DNA from: Armatimonadota bacterium
GTDB taxonomy: Bacteria; Sysuimicrobiota; Sysuimicrobiia; Sysuimicrobiales; Humicultoraceae
DNA length: 64,000 bases
Assembly (NCBI GenBank): GCA_031081715.1
Contig: JAVHMA010000002.1
Coordinates: 62,001-126,000 of the forward strand
Direction of reading: 5' to 3'
The translations under genes were made by a program, and so were the position numbers. The notes under the pieces were generated by a model. The model saw only the letters and a program-made list of their open reading frames with translations, did no database searches and was not told the DNA's origin. Shown one piece after another: positions 52,265 through 61,178 of the stretch. Numbering within the stretch: position 1 is the stretch's first letter; every line of letters begins with the position of its first letter.

Positions 52265-52272
52265 GGCGGCGC

Positions 52273-53373
52273 CTAGAACCCGAACAGCGGCTGGAGCACC
52301 ACGGCGCTGGCCGCGAACACGGCGATCAGGGCGACTGCGACCACGCGGCGCGACGGGCTCAGCGGCGAAAGGTCGTCCAGCGGGCCGGGGTGTCCCCGCC
52401 GGAGCATAAGGGCGATCAGGATGGCCATGGGGTAGAATCCCATGGCCGCGGCCAGGCCCACGCCCAGATACGACAGGAGCGCGTGCGCCTTCGGCCCGAG
52501 CGCCGCGCGCACGGCGTGCCCGCCGTCGAGCATGCTCGCCGGGAGCAGGTTGATGCTGGTCACGACCAGGCCGAGCCAGCCCGCGAACAGCGCCGGGTGG
52601 CCCAGGACGGCCATGGTCGGCGGAGGGTCGAGCAGCAGGCGGATGAGGCCCCGGATGAGCAGGGGATCGGGGATCGCGTTGAACTCCGCGGCCCGCGAGG
52701 CGTCGATGAGGAACGAGTGGGTGACACCGTAGACCAGCACCGGCAGCGCGGCGATGAACCCGGCGATCGGACCCGAGGCGCCCAGGTCCATCAGGCTGTC
52801 GCGATTGGGCGCCGGCGTCCGGGTAACGATGACCGCGCCCATCGTCCCAAACGGCGGGATCATGGGCAGGAAGTACGGCAGGCTCGCGTCGATGCCGCGG
52901 CGGAGGGCCACCAGCTTGTGGCCCATTTCGTGCGCGCCCAGGATCAGGAGCACCGAGGCGGAGTACGCGATGCCACCGGCGACCGCGCTGTCCAGGAAAC
53001 CGAGCGCGACCAGGCTCCGCGACTGCTCGTACCCCGCGTAGAAGGTCGCCGCCATCGTGGCGAGGACGAGCAGCAGGTTCGTCTGCCACGCCCAGCGGCC
53101 CGGCGGCGGCTTCGGGACCAGGATCAGCACGGGTCGGCCCGCCTGCGCACGCAGCATCGGCAGCCAGCCCAGGGGCGCGACCCGGTGGTGGACCTCGAGG
53201 AACCGGTCGCGGGCCCCCTCGGCCGACGGCAGCGCCAGGACCGGGTGGGGCCCGTCCCCGCCTGCGGGCACCGCCCCGGGGAACACCCGCATGACGATCT
53301 CGATGGCGCGCTCCAGCAGCACCGCGGGGTCGGGCGGGCCGCCCGACCCCGCGTCGTCCCACCTGGTGGTCAC
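52273..53373 (-). CDS. Site-2 protease family (M50) membrane metalloprotease
   Basis: The 366-residue protein has an N-terminal cytoplasmic domain (about 1-95) and then six or so helices. The zinc motif is LGAHEMGHKLVALRRG (HExxH) and the second metal site is LPASMLDGGHA (the LDG motif). The region DASLPYFLPMIPPFGTMGAVI matches the EGY1/archaeal-like branch of M50 proteases rather than RseP with PDZ domains. Such enzymes cut transmembrane segments of regulators. Its substrate is unknown. The GTG start at 53373 lies 13 bp downstream of ftsZ, so it may be co-transcribed with the division genes. Confidence 0.92.
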   Translation of the reverse strand: MTTRWDDAGSGGPPDPAVLLERAIEIVMRVFPGAVPAGGDGPHPVLALPSAEGARDRFLEVHHRVAPLGWLPMLRAQAGRPVLILVPKPPPGRWAWQTNLLLVLATMAATFYAGYEQSRSLVALGFLDSAVAGGIAYSASVLLILGAHEMGHKLVALRRGIDASLPYFLPMIPPFGTMGAVIVTRTPAPNRDSLMDLGASGPIAGFIAALPVLVYGVTHSFLIDASRAAEFNAIPDPLLIRGLIRLLLDPPPTMAVLGHPALFAGWLGLVVTSINLLPASMLDGGHAVRAALGPKAHALLSYLGVGLAAAMGFYPMAILIALMLRRGHPGPLDDLSPLSPSRRVVAVALIAVFAASAVVLQPLFGF

Positions 53374-53385
53374 AGTACCTAGATT

Positions 53386-54441
53386 CTAGCGCCTCCGCAG
53401 GAACGCGGGGATGTCGAGATCGTCGATGAGCTTCACCGGCTCCCGGACGCGGTCGTCGCTGGCCACCATGGCCTCCTCCGGCCGGCGCGCGACGTCGAAG
53501 CCCGTGGCGATCACCGTGATGCGGATCTCGTCGCGCGTCTTCTCGTCGATCACCGCTCCAAAGATAATGTTGGCCTCGGCGTCGGCGGCCTCACGCACGA
53601 TCTGGGCCGCCTCGCTCACCTCGAGCAGGCCGAGGTCGGTGCCGCCGGTGACGTTGATGAGCACCCCCCGGGCGCCCTGCATCGACGTCTCCAGGAGCGG
53701 GCTGTTGATGGCCGCCTGGGCGGCACGCGTCGCGCGCTCCTCGCCCGAGGCCACCCCGATGCCGATGAGCGCGGAGCCGGCCTCAGCCATGATGGTGCGC
53801 ACGTCCGCGAAGTCCAGGTTGATCAACCCGGGGATGGTGATCAGGTCGGAGACGCCCTGCACGCCCTGCCGAAGAACGTCGTCGGCGGTCCGGAACGCCT
53901 CGATCACCGTGGCCTGCCGGTCGATGATCTGCAGCAGCCGGTCGTTGGGGATCGTGATGAGGGTGTTGACCTTCTGCTTGAGCGTGCGCACGCCATCCTC
54001 GGCCGACTGCGCGCGCCGCTTACCCTCGAACGAGAACGGCCGGGTCACCACGCCGATGGTCAGCGCACCGTGATCGCGCGCGAGCTCGGCGATGACCGGC
54101 GCGCCGCCAGTGCCCGTGCCACCGCCCATGCCGGCGGTGATGAAGACCATGTCGGCGCCGGCCACCGCGTCCGCCAGCTCGTCCCGGCTCTCCTCGGCTG
54201 CCTGCCGGCCGACCGCCGGGTCGCCGCCGGCGCCGAGCCCCTTGGTGACCTTCGCGCCGATGTGGATCTTCTTGTCCGCGGACGAGAGGGCGAGCGCCTG
54301 CGCGTCGGTGTTGACGGCGATGTACTCGACCCCTCGCAGCCCGGCGGAGATCATGCGGTTCACGGCGTTGCTGCCGCCCCCGCCGACGCCCACCACCTTG
54401 ATGGCGGCGTACCGTCGCAGGTCTCGCTCCGTGTTCGGCAT
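53386..54441 (-). CDS. ftsZ: Cell division GTPase FtsZ
   Basis: The 351-residue tubulin homologue begins MPNTERDL then [18 protein letters not shown]. It has the tubulin signature [14 protein letters not shown]7 loop [11 protein letters not shown], and the C-terminal conserved peptide DIPAFLRRR that binds FtsA and SepF. The linker before it is unusually short, about 20 residues. ATG 54441 follows GGAGGGGGA; longer in-frame sequence upstream overlaps ftsA and is not FtsZ-like. It forms the Z ring at midcell. Downstream comes an M50 protease gene rather than ylmD. Confidence 0.98.
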   Translation of the reverse strand: MPNTERDLRRYAAIKVVGVGGGGSNAVNRMISAGLRGVEYIAVNTDAQALALSSADKKIHIGAKVTKGLGAGGDPAVGRQAAEESRDELADAVAGADMVFITAGMGGGTGTGGAPVIAELARDHGALTIGVVTRPFSFEGKRRAQSAEDGVRTLKQKVNTLITIPNDRLLQIIDRQATVIEAFRTADDVLRQGVQGVSDLITIPGLINLDFADVRTIMAEAGSALIGIGVASGEERATRAAQAAINSPLLETSMQGARGVLINVTGGTDLGLLEVSEAAQIVREAADAEANIIFGAVIDEKTRDEIRITVIATGFDVARRPEEAMVASDDRVREPVKLIDDLDIPAFLRRR

Positions 54442-54467
54442 CGCGGCTCCCCCTCCAACTGACCCGT

Positions 54468-55706
54468 CTACGCGCCTTGCAGCAGATCGCGAACCCATGC
54501 CCGTGTCCGGTCCCACAGCGACGCCTTCCCGTTGCGGTGCGCGGCGCCGGCCCGGCCGTGCGTCCGCGCCCCGTAGAGCACCAGCCCCACGCCGGTGCTG
54601 TAGGCCGGCGTGCGAACCGCCTCGACCAGCCCGGCCAGGTGCTCGGGCGACCCGAGCCGCGCGGGCAGGCCCAGCCGCGCCTCGGCGTACTCCACCAAGC
54701 CGTCGAGCAGCGACGCGCCGCCGGTCAGCACGATCCCGGCCGGCACGCGATGCTGATAGCCGCTGCGGCGGAGTTGCGCAGCCACCAGCGAGAACATCTC
54801 GTCCAGCCGCGGCTCGATGAACTCGGCGAGCACGCGCCGCGGCAGCACGCGCGGCGCGCGTCCGCCAACGTTGAACACCTCGATCATCTCGCCCTCGGAG
54901 ATCGCGGACGGCGAGGCCGCGCCCCAGCGCACCTTGAGCTTCTCGGCCTCGCTCATCGGTGTGCGCATCCCGACCGCGATGTCGTTCGTCAGGTGCCCGC
55001 CCGCGACGGGGAGGATCGCGACGTGGCAGAGCCCGCCGTTCGCGAAGACCCCGATGCTCGTCGTCCCGCCGCCCATGTCGGCCACCACCGCGCCCAGGTC
55101 GCGCTCGGCCGGCGTCAGCACGGCCTCGGCCGAGGCGAGCGGCTCGAGCACCATCTCCTCGACGTCGAGCCCGGCCTGCTGCACCGCCTTCGCCACGTTC
55201 GCGAGCTGCGTGGCCACACCCGTGACGATGTGCGCCTCCACCTCGAGCCGGGTGCCGTACATCCCGACGGGCCGCTTCACGCCGTCCTGGCCGTCGACGA
55301 CGAAGTCACGCGGCAGCAGGTGGATGATCTCGCGGTCGGAGGCCGGCAGCGCGGCCATGCGGGCGGCGTCGATGACGCGCGCGACATCAGCGTCGGCGAT
55401 CTCATGGTCCCCGCGCGCCACGGCGACGACCCCGCGGCTGTCGGCGGACGCGATGTGCTCGCCGGAGACCGCGACGTAGGCCGCGCCCACGCTGACCCCG
55501 GCCATGCGCTCGGCGTGGTCGACGGCCTGCTCGATCGCCTTCGCGGTGGAGTCCAGGTCGACGACCACACCGCGCCGCAGCCCGCTCGATGGCGCGGTGC
55601 CGGCCCCGATGATGTGGACGTCGCCGTCCTCGTCCACTTCGCCGACGATGGCACAGACCTTGGTCGTGCCGATGTCCAGGCCCGTGACCGTGCCTCGACG
55701 CGTCAT
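54468..55706 (-). CDS. ftsA: Cell division protein FtsA
   Basis: The 412-residue actin-like protein has phosphate-1 [18 protein letters not shown], domain 1C ([16 protein letters not shown]), phosphate-2 [16 protein letters not shown] and adenosine motif [14 protein letters not shown]. The C-terminal amphipathic helix [16 protein letters not shown] anchors it to the membrane. FtsA links FtsZ to the membrane. I take ATG 55706; an in-frame TTG two codons upstream is less likely. It lies 26 bp upstream of ftsZ. Confidence 0.97.
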   Translation of the reverse strand: MTRRGTVTGLDIGTTKVCAIVGEVDEDGDVHIIGAGTAPSSGLRRGVVVDLDSTAKAIEQAVDHAERMAGVSVGAAYVAVSGEHIASADSRGVVAVARGDHEIADADVARVIDAARMAALPASDREIIHLLPRDFVVDGQDGVKRPVGMYGTRLEVEAHIVTGVATQLANVAKAVQQAGLDVEEMVLEPLASAEAVLTPAERDLGAVVADMGGGTTSIGVFANGGLCHVAILPVAGGHLTNDIAVGMRTPMSEAEKLKVRWGAASPSAISEGEMIEVFNVGGRAPRVLPRRVLAEFIEPRLDEMFSLVAAQLRRSGYQHRVPAGIVLTGGASLLDGLVEYAEARLGLPARLGSPEHLAGLVEAVRTPAYSTGVGLVLYGARTHGRAGAAHRNGKASLWDRTRAWVRDLLQGA

Positions 55707-55756
55707 CCTCAACCTGTTGTAGCCGACGGGTGGCTGCGCCCCAATATCTGGTCGCG

Positions 55757-56527
55757 CTATTCCACGCCCCCCTGGCTTCTCCTCCCTGCATCGAGCTGCA
55801 CCGCGATCGAGCCCGCGTAGCGCAGGTCGACAGCTGCCGCAACCACGCCGCGGGCGCGGAGTACGGCCAGCACCTGAGGCACCCGGGCCAGCCGTTCCGT
55901 CAGGCCGGCCTGGCCGCCGGCACGGATCCGGAGCCCCGAGCGCAGCACCAGCGTGAGGCCGCCGCCGGGCGCCACCACGATCGTCCCCAGTGCGTCGCGA
56001 AGCTCCGGTGGGATCAACGGCAGCGCGTCCAGCGCCGCGCGCACCGCGGCGCTGGAAGCCGGGGCGCCCGGGACCACCGGCCGACCGCGGCCTGTGCGGT
56101 CGACGACGGCGGGCAGTGCGCCCGGGTCGGGGCGCACCTCGACGACGATCAGGTCCTCGGCCACGAGCGCGTAGGCGCCGGAGGCGGCGAGCGCGATGAC
56201 GGGACGCCGTTCCACGATGGCGATGCCGACCGTCCGGGGCGGCCGCACCCGGACCTCGGCGGCGCGAATGCGCGGATCGGCCCGAAGCCGCCGCGCGACC
56301 GCCTCCGCGTCCACCGCGAAGAGCCGCTCCCCGCGGCGGAGCGCGGCGAGCGCCAGCACCTGGTCGGCGGGCACGGACGATATGCCCGTGACCTCCACCC
56401 GGTCCACGACGAACAGCGCAGACTGCGGGAGCGCGGCAAGCGCGAGCAGCGCGGCCATGACGACGGCGAACCGGTGCAGCGTCCGGGGTGGGGAAGCGTG
56501 GCGGCGCGACGGGTCCGATGCAGGCAC
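55757..56527 (-). CDS. ftsQ: Cell division protein FtsQ/DivIB
   Basis: The 256-residue bitopic protein has a short basic cytoplasmic N-terminus and a single helix (FAVVMAALLALAALPQSALF). The POTRA domain follows (VDRVEVTGISSVPADQVLAL), then the beta domain with RTVGIAIVERRPVIALAASG and a final VVAAAVDLRYAGSIAVQL strand. It scaffolds FtsB and FtsL in the divisome. Start GTG 56527. It lies between murB (16 bp upstream) and ftsA. FtsB and FtsL are not in the window. Confidence 0.93.
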   Translation of the reverse strand: MPASDPSRRHASPPRTLHRFAVVMAALLALAALPQSALFVVDRVEVTGISSVPADQVLALAALRRGERLFAVDAEAVARRLRADPRIRAAEVRVRPPRTVGIAIVERRPVIALAASGAYALVAEDLIVVEVRPDPGALPAVVDRTGRGRPVVPGAPASSAAVRAALDALPLIPPELRDALGTIVVAPGGGLTLVLRSGLRIRAGGQAGLTERLARVPQVLAVLRARGVVAAAVDLRYAGSIAVQLDAGRRSQGGVE

Positions 56528-56543
56528 GATGGTCGCCGGGCGG

Positions 56544-57464
56544 CTAGAACTCGCCGAGCAGCTTCACCTCCATCTCCAGCGCGATGCCGGCGCGCTCGCG
56601 CACACGCGCCCGCACCAGATCGGCGAGCGCGAGCACCTCGGCCGCGGTCGCGGTCCCGGTATTCAGGATATAGTTCGCGTGGAGCTCCGAGACGCGCGCA
56701 CCGCCGACCGCCAGGCCCTTGCCCCCGACGGCGTCGATCAGGCGACCCGCGTGGTCGCCCGGCGGGTTGCGGAAGACACAGCCCGAGCTCGGCGGCCCGA
56801 GCGGCTGGGTGACCCCGCGCTGCGCCAGCCAGGCCTCCAGGCGTGCCTGGACCTGCGCGGCGGGCTCGACGCGGAGCCGCAGGCCGGCGCGCGCGACCAC
56901 CCAGGGCTCCTCCTGCAACAGGGAGGTGCGGTACGCGAACCCGAGCGCCTCGCGCGTGAGCCGCCGGAGGCCCGAGGGCGTCAACACCTCGACCCACTCG
57001 GTGACCTCGTCCATGGCGTGGCCGTGGGCGCCAGCGTTCATCACGACCGCGCCGCCCACGGACCCTGGGATGCCGGCCCCGAACTCCAGCCCGGCCAGGC
57101 CGCGCCGGGCGGTCTGGAGCGCCAGCGCCGGCAGGCCGGCGCCGGCCTCGGCAATCACCGCGGTGCCGTCGATCGCCACCCGGTCACATCCTTTGCCGAC
57201 CTTGACCACCACGCCGCGGATGCCGCGGTCGCCGACCAGCACGTTGCTCCCCTGGCCGAGGACGACGGGCCGCACCCCCGCAGCCGCGAGCACCCCGCAT
57301 GCGGCCTCCAGCTCCGCGAGCGTCCGCGGCACGACGAAGAGGTCGGCCGGGCCGCCGATGCGGAACTGCACGTGACGCGCGAGCGGCTCGTCGCGCCGGA
57401 CGTCGCCGACCACCGCGCGTAACCGGGCCTCGACCGCCTCCAGCGCCGCGCCCACCGGCGTCAC
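56544..57464 (-). CDS. murB: UDP-N-acetylenolpyruvoylglucosamine reductase
   Basis: The 306-residue flavoenzyme makes UDP-MurNAc using NADPH. The FAD-binding part has FRIGGPADLFVVPRTLAEL, VLGQGSNVLVGDRGIRGVVV and EFGAGIPGSVGGAVVMNAGA. The C-terminal domain has GPPSSGCVFRNPPGDHAGRL and SELHANYILNTG. Lacking the extra loop of E. coli MurB, it is type II. The proton-donating serine expected in 'GSVFRNP' is a cysteine here. GTG 57464 overlaps the murC stop (GTGA). Confidence 0.96.
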   Translation of the reverse strand: MTPVGAALEAVEARLRAVVGDVRRDEPLARHVQFRIGGPADLFVVPRTLAELEAACGVLAAAGVRPVVLGQGSNVLVGDRGIRGVVVKVGKGCDRVAIDGTAVIAEAGAGLPALALQTARRGLAGLEFGAGIPGSVGGAVVMNAGAHGHAMDEVTEWVEVLTPSGLRRLTREALGFAYRTSLLQEEPWVVARAGLRLRVEPAAQVQARLEAWLAQRGVTQPLGPPSSGCVFRNPPGDHAGRLIDAVGGKGLAVGGARVSELHANYILNTGTATAAEVLALADLVRARVRERAGIALEMEVKLLGEF

Positions 57465-58876
57465 GGCGCGCCTCCGACCCGGGCGCCGCTGCCGGCTCCC
57501 GGGGTCCGGTCGCCCAACCGTCGTAGCAGCAGGTCGGCCGCGCGACCGACGTCACCAGCGCCCAGCGTGAGCACGATGGCCGCGGGCGTGGCCAGGGTCT
57601 CAACCAGCGCGATGGCTTCCTCCATGGTCGGCCGGTAGTGGACGCGCCGGTGCGCGGCCACGGCGTCCACGATCAGCCGGGCGCTGACGCCCGGCTGCAC
57701 CGGCTCGTCGGCTGCATAGATCTCGGTGATCACCACCTCGTCGGCAGCGTCGAAGGCGCGCGCGAACTGGGCGAAGGTCGTGCGCGTCCGCGAGAAACGG
57801 TGCGGCTGGAACAACGCAATGACGCGGCGCTGTGGCCAGCCCTCGCGCGCGGCGCGCAGCACCGCCGAAACCTTGACGGGATTGTGGGCGTAGTCGTCCA
57901 CCACCATCACGCCGCCCACTTCCCCGTGGACCTCGAACCGGCGGCTCGCGCCCTGGAAGCCCGCGAGCGCGTCCACCGCGGTGGACAGCGGCACGCCGAC
58001 CTGGAGCGCGGCCGCGATCGCGCCCAGCGCGTTGCTGACGTTGTGCCGGCCGGGCACCTGCAGGGCCAGCTCGGCGGCCGGCCGACCATCAAGGTAGACC
58101 CTCGCCTGCGCACAGCGGCCCCGGAGCGCCCGCACCTCGCCGCGCACGGCGGCCTGCGGGTCGAAACCGTAGGTGACGGCCAGGCGCCCAAACGCGCCCG
58201 CCGTCTCGCGCGCGCCGGGATCGTCGGCGCACGCTACCACGAAGCCGTCAGAGGCGGCTGCGCGCAGGAAGCGCCCGAACGTATCGCCGAGTTGCGTCGC
58301 CGACGCGTAGAAGTCACGGTGGTCGGTGACGTCCAGGCTCGTCAGCACGACGCCGGTGGGCGCGACATGCAGGAGCGAGCCGTCGCTCTCGTCCACCTCG
58401 GCCACGATCCAGGGGCCGGCGCCGACGAGCGCGTTGCTGTCGAACTCGGGTACGTAGGCCCCGATCAGCGCCGTCGGATCGAGCCCGGCGGCGGCGAGCA
58501 CGCGGGCCAGCATCGCGGTGGTCGTCGTCTTGCCGTGCGTGCCGACCACGGCGATGCTGCGGCCGCCGCGCATGATCTCCGCCAGCACCTCGGCGCGGTG
58601 GCGCACCGGCATGCCCGCCGCGCGCGCGGCCCTGATCTCCTCGGTCTCGTCGGCCACCGCGCGCGAGACCACGAGCAGGTCGCTGCCCGCCAGGTGATCG
58701 GCGCTGTGGCCCAGGGCCACCGGCGCCCCGAGCCGTCGCAGACGCGCCACCGCCGGCCCGTCGCGCACGTCGCACCCGGAGACGGCGTACCCGCGCCGGA
58801 GCAGGACCTCGGCGATCGCGCTCATGCCGGCACCGCCGATCCCGACGAAGTGTGCGCGCACCTCCGGGCGGATCAC
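57461..58876 (-). CDS. murC: UDP-N-acetylmuramate--L-alanine ligase
   Basis: The 471-residue Mur ligase has an N-terminal Rossmann domain FVGIGGAGMSAIAEVLLRRG, and the central ATPase VVGTHGKTTTTAMLARVLAA with VAEVDESDGSLLHVAPTG and NVSNALGAIAAAL. The C-terminal domain has VVDDYAHNPVKVSAVLRAAR and FQPHRFSRTRT. It adds L-Ala to UDP-MurNAc. GTG 58876 overlaps the murG stop. The order murG-murC-murB-ftsQ-ftsA-ftsZ is uninterrupted; ddl is not in the cluster. Confidence 0.98.
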   Translation of the reverse strand: MIRPEVRAHFVGIGGAGMSAIAEVLLRRGYAVSGCDVRDGPAVARLRRLGAPVALGHSADHLAGSDLLVVSRAVADETEEIRAARAAGMPVRHRAEVLAEIMRGGRSIAVVGTHGKTTTTAMLARVLAAAGLDPTALIGAYVPEFDSNALVGAGPWIVAEVDESDGSLLHVAPTGVVLTSLDVTDHRDFYASATQLGDTFGRFLRAAASDGFVVACADDPGARETAGAFGRLAVTYGFDPQAAVRGEVRALRGRCAQARVYLDGRPAAELALQVPGRHNVSNALGAIAAALQVGVPLSTAVDALAGFQGASRRFEVHGEVGGVMVVDDYAHNPVKVSAVLRAAREGWPQRRVIALFQPHRFSRTRTTFAQFARAFDAADEVVITEIYAADEPVQPGVSARLIVDAVAAHRRVHYRPTMEEAIALVETLATPAAIVLTLGAGDVGRAADLLLRRLGDRTPGAGSGARVGGAP

Positions 58877-60003
58877 GCCGGCACCTCCTCTCCACGCGCG
58901 GCCCGTGCGAGCGCGAGCACACGGCCGGCCACCACGTCGGCGGCGTCTGGCCGGCCGAGCGCCCGGCTGGCCGCGGCCATCGCGGCGCGGCGCGGCGGAT
59001 TGTCCAGCAGCGCTCTGACGGCCTCCAGCAGGGCCGTGCCGGCGAGCGCATGGTCGGCGATGACCAAGGCGGCGCCGGCGCGCGCGAGCACCGCGGCGTT
59101 GTCGTCCTGGTGCCCGGTGGCCGCGTGCGGGTAGGGCACCAGGATCGCGGGCAGACCCCACGCGGTGACCTCGGCCAGCGTGGAGGCCCCCGCGCGGCAG
59201 ACGACCAGGTCTGCGCACGCGTAGGCGTCCCCGATGGGGTCGAGGAACGCCGCGGCCAGGTGACGCAGGGCGGGCGGGCCCACGTGCTCGCGGTGCCCGA
59301 TCGCGCGCCGTACGGTCTCCAGGTCGGCCGCGCCGGTCTGGTGGAGCACCTGGAGCCGGGCGTCGTACATCAGCAGGTCGCCGAGCCGGCAGATCGCGGC
59401 GTTCAGGCTGCGCGCACCCTGGCTGCCGCCGAGCACCAGCACCGTGAACCGGTCGGCCTCCAGCCCCCAGCGTGCCTGGGCGCGCGCGCGGTCTCCGCGC
59501 AGAGCCCCCTGGCGCAGCGGCACCCCGGTCGCGGTGGCCGCGCGCGCGGGCAGCGACGCCGCGGCCTCGGGATGCGGCAGCGAGACCCACCGCGCCCACC
59601 GCGCCAGCACGCGGTTGGCCAGCCCGGCGCGAACGTTCTGCTCCTGTAGCACCAGCGGCACGCCGAGCGCCACAGCGGCGGCGCCCACCGGCGCGCAGAC
59701 GTATCCGCCGGTCGCCACCACGGCATCCGGCCGCCACCGCCACAGCAGGGCCAGGGCCTGCGCGCCGCCGAGCGCCGCGGCCGCGAGCGCCGCGATCACC
59801 CCGACCGAGGCGCGCCGCGGCAGGCCGCGCCCCGCGATCGCGCGGAACGGCCAGCCCGCCTCCGGCACGACGTGCGCCTCCAGCCGCCGCCCGCCAACGA
59901 ACAGCACCTCGACGTCAGGGGCGCGACGGCGCAGGGCCTCCGCGATGGCGAGCCCCGGGTAGATGTGCCCGCCGGTGCCACCTCCGGCGATGACGATCCT
60001 CAC
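58873..60003 (-). CDS. murG: UDP-N-acetylglucosamine--undecaprenyl-PP-MurNAc-pentapeptide transferase MurG
   Basis: The 376-residue GT28 enzyme has GT-B fold with [24 protein letters not shown] (lipid I side), ATGGYVCAPVGAA and LQEQNVRAGLANR. The UDP-GlcNAc side has VLVLGGSQGARSLN, ADLVVCRAGASTLAE and YPHAATGHQDDNA. It acts at the inner face of the membrane making lipid II. GTG 60003 overlaps the ftsW stop. Confidence 0.98.
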   Translation of the reverse strand: MRIVIAGGGTGGHIYPGLAIAEALRRRAPDVEVLFVGGRRLEAHVVPEAGWPFRAIAGRGLPRRASVGVIAALAAAALGGAQALALLWRWRPDAVVATGGYVCAPVGAAAVALGVPLVLQEQNVRAGLANRVLARWARWVSLPHPEAAASLPARAATATGVPLRQGALRGDRARAQARWGLEADRFTVLVLGGSQGARSLNAAICRLGDLLMYDARLQVLHQTGAADLETVRRAIGHREHVGPPALRHLAAAFLDPIGDAYACADLVVCRAGASTLAEVTAWGLPAILVPYPHAATGHQDDNAAVLARAGAALVIADHALAGTALLEAVRALLDNPPRRAAMAAASRALGRPDAADVVAGRVLALARAARGEEVPA

Positions 60004-61178
60004 GACGCGCCCCAGGCCCGCACGGGTGGCCGCGCCGGCAGCCGGCGCGCCGCCTCGCGCGCCTCCAGGCGCGCGTACTGCGAGATGTTGGAGAGGATGC
60101 CCACCTGCACCAGGGTCATGATGAGCGACGTCCCGCCGAAGCTGACAAACGGCAGCGTCACGCCCTTGACGGGCAGCAGCCCGGTCGCCACCCCCATGTT
60201 GAGGGCAGCCTGGCCCACGATCGTCGCGGTGATGCCCGCGGCGAGCAGCGCGCCGAACCGATCCGGCGCCGCGCGCGCGATGCGGTAGCCGCGGTAGGCG
60301 AACAGCGCGAACAGCGCCAGCAGCCCGCCGGTGCCCAGCAGGCCGAGCTCCTCGCCGACGATCGCGAAGATGAAGTCGGTGTGCCGCTCGGGCAGATAGT
60401 AGAACTTCTGGCTGCTCGCGCCCAGCCCCACCCCGAGCAGTCCACCGGACCCGAAGGCGAGCAGCGACTGGATCACGTGGAAGCCCGCGCCCTGCGGGTC
60501 GCTCCACGGATCGAGGAAACCCAGGATACGCTGCATGCGGTAGTCGGCGGCGACGATCGCGACGGCCGCTGCGGGGAGGGCCGCGACGGCCAGCGCGGCC
60601 AGGTGGGCGACGCGGGCACCGGCCAGGAACAGCAGCAGCACCGTGCCCGCCACGAGCATCATCGCCGATCCCATATCGGGCTGCCGGAGCACCAGCGCCG
60701 CCGCGATCCCGGTGACGAGCAGCGGCGGGGCGACGCCGCGCGCCAGGTCGCGGACGCCCAGCCCGCGCCGCGCGGCGAAGTGCGCCACGTAGACCAGCAA
60801 CGCCAGCTTGGCGGCCTCCACCGGCTGGAAGCTGAACGGCCCCGCCTGAAGCCAGCGGCGCGCGCCGCCGGCCACGCGTCCCACGCCGGGGAGAAGCACG
60901 GCGATCAGCAGCACCAGGCCCACGACGAGCAGGGGCACCGCTAGGCGGCGCAGCCGCCGGTAGTGGATGCGGCCGGCGAGCCACATCGCCGTCAGGCCGA
61001 TCGCGATCCAGGCCGCCTGCCGCTTGAGGAAGTAGCCGCTGTCCCCGAGCTGATCGTAGGCGACCACGCTACTCGCGCTGTAGACCATGACGAGCCCGAC
61101 GGCCAGCAGCGCCAGCACCGTTCCGAACAGGTAGGCATCGCCGGCCCGCCGGTGGAGGACGTCGATGCGCGCGCTCAT
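60000..61178 (-). CDS. ftsW: Peptidoglycan polymerase FtsW (SEDS family)
   Basis: The 392-residue protein has about ten helices: [104 protein letters not shown] and [15 protein letters not shown]. The catalytic Asp of SEDS proteins is expected in the large extracytoplasmic loop ([13 protein letters not shown] region). The place between murD and murG supports FtsW over RodA. Start ATG 61178 overlaps the murD stop (ATGA). Confidence 0.97.
   Translation of the reverse strand: MSARIDVLHRRAGDAYLFGTVLALLAVGLVMVYSASSVVAYDQLGDSGYFLKRQAAWIAIGLTAMWLAGRIHYRRLRRLAVPLLVVGLVLLIAVLLPGVGRVAGGARRWLQAGPFSFQPVEAAKLALLVYVAHFAARRGLGVRDLARGVAPPLLVTGIAAALVLRQPDMGSAMMLVAGTVLLLFLAGARVAHLAALAVAALPAAAVAIVAADYRMQRILGFLDPWSDPQGAGFHVIQSLLAFGSGGLLGVGLGASSQKFYYLPERHTDFIFAIVGEELGLLGTGGLLALFALFAYRGYRIARAAPDRFGALLAAGITATIVGQAALNMGVATGLLPVKGVTLPFVSFGGTSLIMTLVQVGILSNISQYARLEAREAARRLPARPPVRAWGAS

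Noticed and set aside
55718-55750. TTGGGG-17 bp-TACAAC on the minus strand as an ftsA promoter
   Set aside because: Weak hexamers (three and four matches); cannot be told from chance.
55738-55756. ccccaatatctgg upstream of ftsA resembling the NrdR-box core
   Set aside because: Not a symmetrical palindrome, no promoter hexamers around it, and it lies between ftsQ and ftsA inside the coupled cluster.
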